Positions 61,982 to 64,000 of a stretch of DNA of 64,000 nucleotides are shown here, one piece after another. Each line of letters starts with the position of its first letter. Within the stretch, counting starts at the first letter, position 1. The notes beneath the pieces are model-generated. The model had not been told where the DNA came from. It did no database searches and worked only from the letters and a program-made list of their open reading frames with translations. Made by a program: the position numbers and the translations under genes. This stretch comes from Blastococcus litoris (GTDB lineage: Bacteria > Actinomycetota > Actinomycetes > Mycobacteriales > Geodermatophilaceae). The stretch lies in the NCBI RefSeq assembly GCF_003075095.1, contig NZ_QCZF01000001.1, positions 682,001 to 746,000 of the forward strand, given 5' to 3'.

Positions 61982-62024
61982 GCCGTGTGCGCCCGTGTCA
62001 GCGCCGTGTGCGCGCCCGGTCAGC
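61982..62024. repeat. Imperfect tandem repeat in front of the drrAB-like operon
   Basis: GCCGTGTGCGCCCGTGTCAGC (61982-62002) is followed directly by a near copy, GCCGTGTGCGCGCCC, GGTCAGC (62003-62024). The pair is placed 39 nt before the exporter ATPase start and 29 nt from the divergent DinB start. Such tandem repeats often are operator sites for a dimeric repressor. Confidence 0.7.
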
Positions 62025-62062
62025 GGGCTGCCCCATCGTCGGCGGCGACGAAAGGGGAGAAC

Positions 62063-63019
62063 ATGACCTACGCGATCGAGGCCGAGGGCCTCACCAAGCG
62101 CTTCGGCACCACCCAGGCGCTCGCCGGGGTGGACCTGGCCGCCCGCCAGGGCACCGTGCTGGGCGTCCTCGGCCCCAACGGCGCCGGGAAGACGACGGCG
62201 GTCCGGGTGCTCGCCACGCTGCTCCGGCCCGACTCGGGGACCGCCCGCGTCGCCGGCTCCGACGTCCTGGCCGACCCGGCCCGGGTGCGCGCGCGGATCG
62301 GGCTGACCGGTCAGTACGCGTCCGTCGACGAGGACCTGACCGGCACCCAGAACCTGCTGCTCATCGGCCAGCTGCTCGGGCTGCGGACCCGCGAGGCACG
62401 GGCCCGCGCCGACCAGCTGCTGGAGTGGTTCGACCTCGGCGAGGCCGCCGGCCGGACGGCGAAGACCTACAGCGGCGGCATGCGCCGGCGGCTGGACCTC
62501 GCCGCCAGCCTGGTCGGCCGGCCATCGGTGATCTTCCTCGACGAGCCGACCACCGGGCTGGACCCGGCCAAGCGGGAGGAGATGTGGGAGGTCGTGCGGC
62601 GGGTCGTGGCCGACGGCGCCACGGTGCTGCTGACGACGCAGTACCTGGAGGAGGCCGACGCGCTGGCGGACGAGATCAGCGTGATCGACCGCGGCCGGGT
62701 CATCGCCCACGACACCCCGGACGGCCTCAAGCACCACATCGGCGGCCAGCGGCTGCGCGTGCGGCCGGTGGACCCGTCTCGGACCGGTGAGGTCGCCGCG
62801 CTGCTCGGTGACTTCACCCGGTCGGCCCCGCTGTCGAACGACCGCGGTGAGCTCAGCTGCCGCGTCGACGACGACTCGCTGCTGCCCGGGCTCACCGAGC
62901 GGCTCCGCAGCGCCGGCATCTCGGTGAGCGAGCTGTCCCTGCACCTGCCGAGCCTCGACGAGGTCTTCATGACCCTGACGGGCCGGCCCACCGACGAGAC
63001 CACCGAGGAGGCGGCATGA
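62063..63019 (+). CDS. DrrA-type ABC exporter ATP-binding protein
   Basis: 318-residue ATPase of the daunorubicin-resistance DrrA family: Walker A GPNGAGKTT (residues 36-44), signature YSGGMRRRL, Walker B VIFLDEPTTGLDPAKREEMW, H-loop LLTTQYLEEAD, and the family C-terminal tail ending VSELSLHLPSLDEVFMTLTG. ATG 62063 has AAAGGGGAG upstream. The stop overlaps the permease by 4 nt. Drug export is a family-level inference; no antibiotic genes are next to it in the window. Confidence 0.94.
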   Translation: MTYAIEAEGLTKRFGTTQALAGVDLAARQGTVLGVLGPNGAGKTTAVRVLATLLRPDSGTARVAGSDVLADPARVRARIGLTGQYASVDEDLTGTQNLLLIGQLLGLRTREARARADQLLEWFDLGEAAGRTAKTYSGGMRRRLDLAASLVGRPSVIFLDEPTTGLDPAKREEMWEVVRRVVADGATVLLTTQYLEEADALADEISVIDRGRVIAHDTPDGLKHHIGGQRLRVRPVDPSRTGEVAALLGDFTRSAPLSNDRGELSCRVDDDSLLPGLTERLRSAGISVSELSLHLPSLDEVFMTLTGRPTDETTEEAA

Positions 63020-63834
63020 CCACCACGCTCACCGCACGCGACCTGCCCGTCGACGTCGACCTGCCCGAGGGGTCGGGCAGCTCGCCCTGGCGCCAGGCGC
63101 AGGTCCTGGCCCGGCGCAGCCTGATCAAGACCTGGCGCACGCCCGAGGCGCTGATCGACGTCACCCTGCAGCCGATCATCTTCCTGGCCCTGTTCACCTA
63201 CGTGTTAGGCGGCGCGATCGCGGGCGGCTCGCAGCAGCAGTACCTGCAGTTCCTGCTGCCGGGGCTGCTCGGCCAGACGATCGCCATGGCGAGCGTCTCG
63301 CTCGGGCAGAACCTCAACGCCGACATCGAGAAGGGTGTCTTCGACAGGTTCCGTTCCCTGCCGATCTCGCGCTCCGCACCTCTGGTCGGGGCCGTGCTGG
63401 CCGACCTGGTCCGCTACGTGATCCTGTTCGCGGTCATGATCAGCGTCGGCACCCTCATGGGCTTCGACCCGGTGAGCGCGGGTGGCGTTCTCGCCGCGCT
63501 GGCGCTGTCGATGGCCTTCGCGCTCTGCTTCGGCTGGATCTCGGTGTACGTCGGCATGCTCGTCCGGACCCCGGGAGCGGTGCAGGGGATCATGTTCCTG
63601 CTGATCTTCCCGCTGGCCTTCGGCAGCAACGTGTTCGTGTCGACCGAGACCATGCCCGGCTGGCTGCAGGCGTTCGTGGACGTCAACCCGATCAGCCACC
63701 TGGTGAGCGCCGTCCGCGGGCTGATGACCGGGGGACCGGTGGCCGGCCACGTCGGCTGGACCCTGGTCTGGATGGCGGTGCTGCTGGTGGTCTTCGCACC
63801 GCTGGCGGTGCGGGCCTACCGCAGGCGGGCCTAG
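63016..63834 (+). CDS. DrrB-type ABC-2 exporter permease
   Basis: 272-residue membrane protein: a hydrophilic N-terminus, then six hydrophobic segments (LQPIIFLALFTYVLGGAI, FLLPGLLGQTIAMAS, YVILFAVMISVGTLMGF, ALALSMAFALCFGWISVYVGMLV, GIMFLLIFPLAFGSNVFV, LVWMAVLLVVFAPLAVRA) and the DrrB-type LPGLLGQ and VDVNPISHLVSAVRGLM motifs. ATG 63016 overlaps the ATPase stop. It ends in TAG shared with the convergent partial gene. Confidence 0.94.
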   Translation: MTTTLTARDLPVDVDLPEGSGSSPWRQAQVLARRSLIKTWRTPEALIDVTLQPIIFLALFTYVLGGAIAGGSQQQYLQFLLPGLLGQTIAMASVSLGQNLNADIEKGVFDRFRSLPISRSAPLVGAVLADLVRYVILFAVMISVGTLMGFDPVSAGGVLAALALSMAFALCFGWISVYVGMLVRTPGAVQGIMFLLIFPLAFGSNVFVSTETMPGWLQAFVDVNPISHLVSAVRGLMTGGPVAGHVGWTLVWMAVLLVVFAPLAVRAYRRRA

Positions 63835-64000
63835 CCGGCCCCGTCGGTCGTCGCCCGCTCGGCCCCCGGGTCGATGCGGGCGACCGCCTCGTCCGGGTCG
63901 AGCGCGCGGCCCTCCGCGAAGGCGGCGTCGTACCCGTCGTCCAGCGTTGCGCGGAGGGCGGCGACGAGCTCGGCCGTCGAGGGGTCGGTCGGGTCCTCGG
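63831..64000 (-). CDS. C-terminal end of an unidentified gene (truncated by the window)
   Basis: An open frame enters the window at 64000 and stops at TAG 63831, giving 55 residues: TAELVAALRATLDDGYDAAFAEGRALDPDEAVARI, then an acidic tail. The pattern Y-x-A-A-F-A-E-G-R-A-L-x-x-D-E-A-V-A resembles the C-terminal segment of large LuxR-type or AfsR-type ATPase regulators, which would suit a regulator next to an exporter. The fragment is too short to be sure. The stop overlaps that of the permease (CTAG). Confidence 0.5.
   Translation of the reverse strand, partial: EDPTDPSTAELVAALRATLDDGYDAAFAEGRALDPDEAVARIDPGAERATTDGAG

Noticed and set aside
62063-63834. Part of an antibiotic biosynthesis cluster because of drrAB-like genes
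   Set aside because: No biosynthetic enzymes are visible around it; DrrAB-type exporters are common outside such clusters.

Overview
The window is very GC-rich (visibly above 70%) and densely packed with genes. Many genes start with GTG and many neighbours overlap by 4 nt (GTGA/ATGA). It carries mycothiol chemistry (mshB and two DinB/MDMPI-fold proteins), a DUF3117 protein, an ECF41 sigma module, an actinobacterial cysteine-type leader peptide and an actinobacterial SOS box. This is a high-GC actinomycete chromosome, most likely of the Geodermatophilaceae type (Blastococcus/Geodermatophilus/Modestobacter); the family is inferred from overall protein flavour, not proven. I see no tRNA, rRNA, CRISPR array, insertion sequence or prophage. 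It reads as core chromosome with scattered lineage-specific genes.

Layout. 1-7.7 kb: 3' part of ychF; an ECF41 sigma factor with its AhpD-like partner and an SQR-like flavoprotein, behind a recognisable ECF41 promoter; small stress-type genes; a gamma-carbonic-anhydrase gene broken by a one-base frameshift; an MFS exporter. 7.7-11.1 kb: first succinate dehydrogenase operon (sdhC-sdhA-sdhB order, minus strand). 11.3-19.2 kb: mostly single genes (LURP-one-like, luciferase-like oxidoreductase, tiny lipoprotein, DUF1028, tandem MmcQ/YjbR paralogues, membrane GGDEF-EAL protein, thioesterase, membrane protein). 19.3-22.8 kb: a second, different succinate dehydrogenase/fumarate reductase operon with a strong terminator. 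22.9-30.7 kb: molybdopterin oxidoreductase + flavin reductase pair, FNT transporter, ABC exporter, Thr-rich surface protein, and a HipA-like/DUF3037 pair. 30.7-34.9 kb: assimilatory sulfate reduction (Rrf2 regulator, cysC, a 28-codon cysteine leader peptide, sir, a zinc-ribbon microprotein, cysH). 35-36.1 kb: SRPBCC-NUDIX fusion, a decayed endonuclease fragment, a terminator and a CsbD-like gene. 36.3-42.3 kb: five-gene peptide-type ABC importer. 42.4-47.3 kb: mshB, a membrane protein, a GNAT enzyme, and a GAF-GGDEF-EAL protein. 47.5-54 kb: fdxA, lysine/diaminopimelate genes (dapC, dapD, dapE) interleaved with a degenerate GGDEF protein and a transglycosylase-like protein, then LOG, DivIVA-domain and SRPBCC genes. 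54-64 kb: EamA transporter, SOS-boxed DUF222-HNH nuclease gene, GT39-type glycosyltransferase, tag, DUF3117, pepA, DinB, a drrAB-like exporter and the 3' end of an unidentified gene.

How the genes work together. Respiration is represented by two complete succinate:quinone oxidoreductases about 8 kb apart. Sulfur assimilation (cysC, sir, cysH) appears to be controlled by a cysteine-sensing leader peptide and perhaps by the adjacent Rrf2 protein. dapC/dapD/dapE give three consecutive steps of the succinylase route to meso-diaminopimelate. Two full GGDEF-EAL proteins and one degenerate GGDEF protein suggest active cyclic-di-GMP metabolism.

I did not find a clearly new multi-gene system. The most informative non-obvious elements are small or non-coding: the leader peptide, the ECF41 promoter, the SOS box, the hairpin spanning the mshB start, the hairpin inside the importer operon, the tandem repeat in front of drrAB, and several probable leaderless starts.
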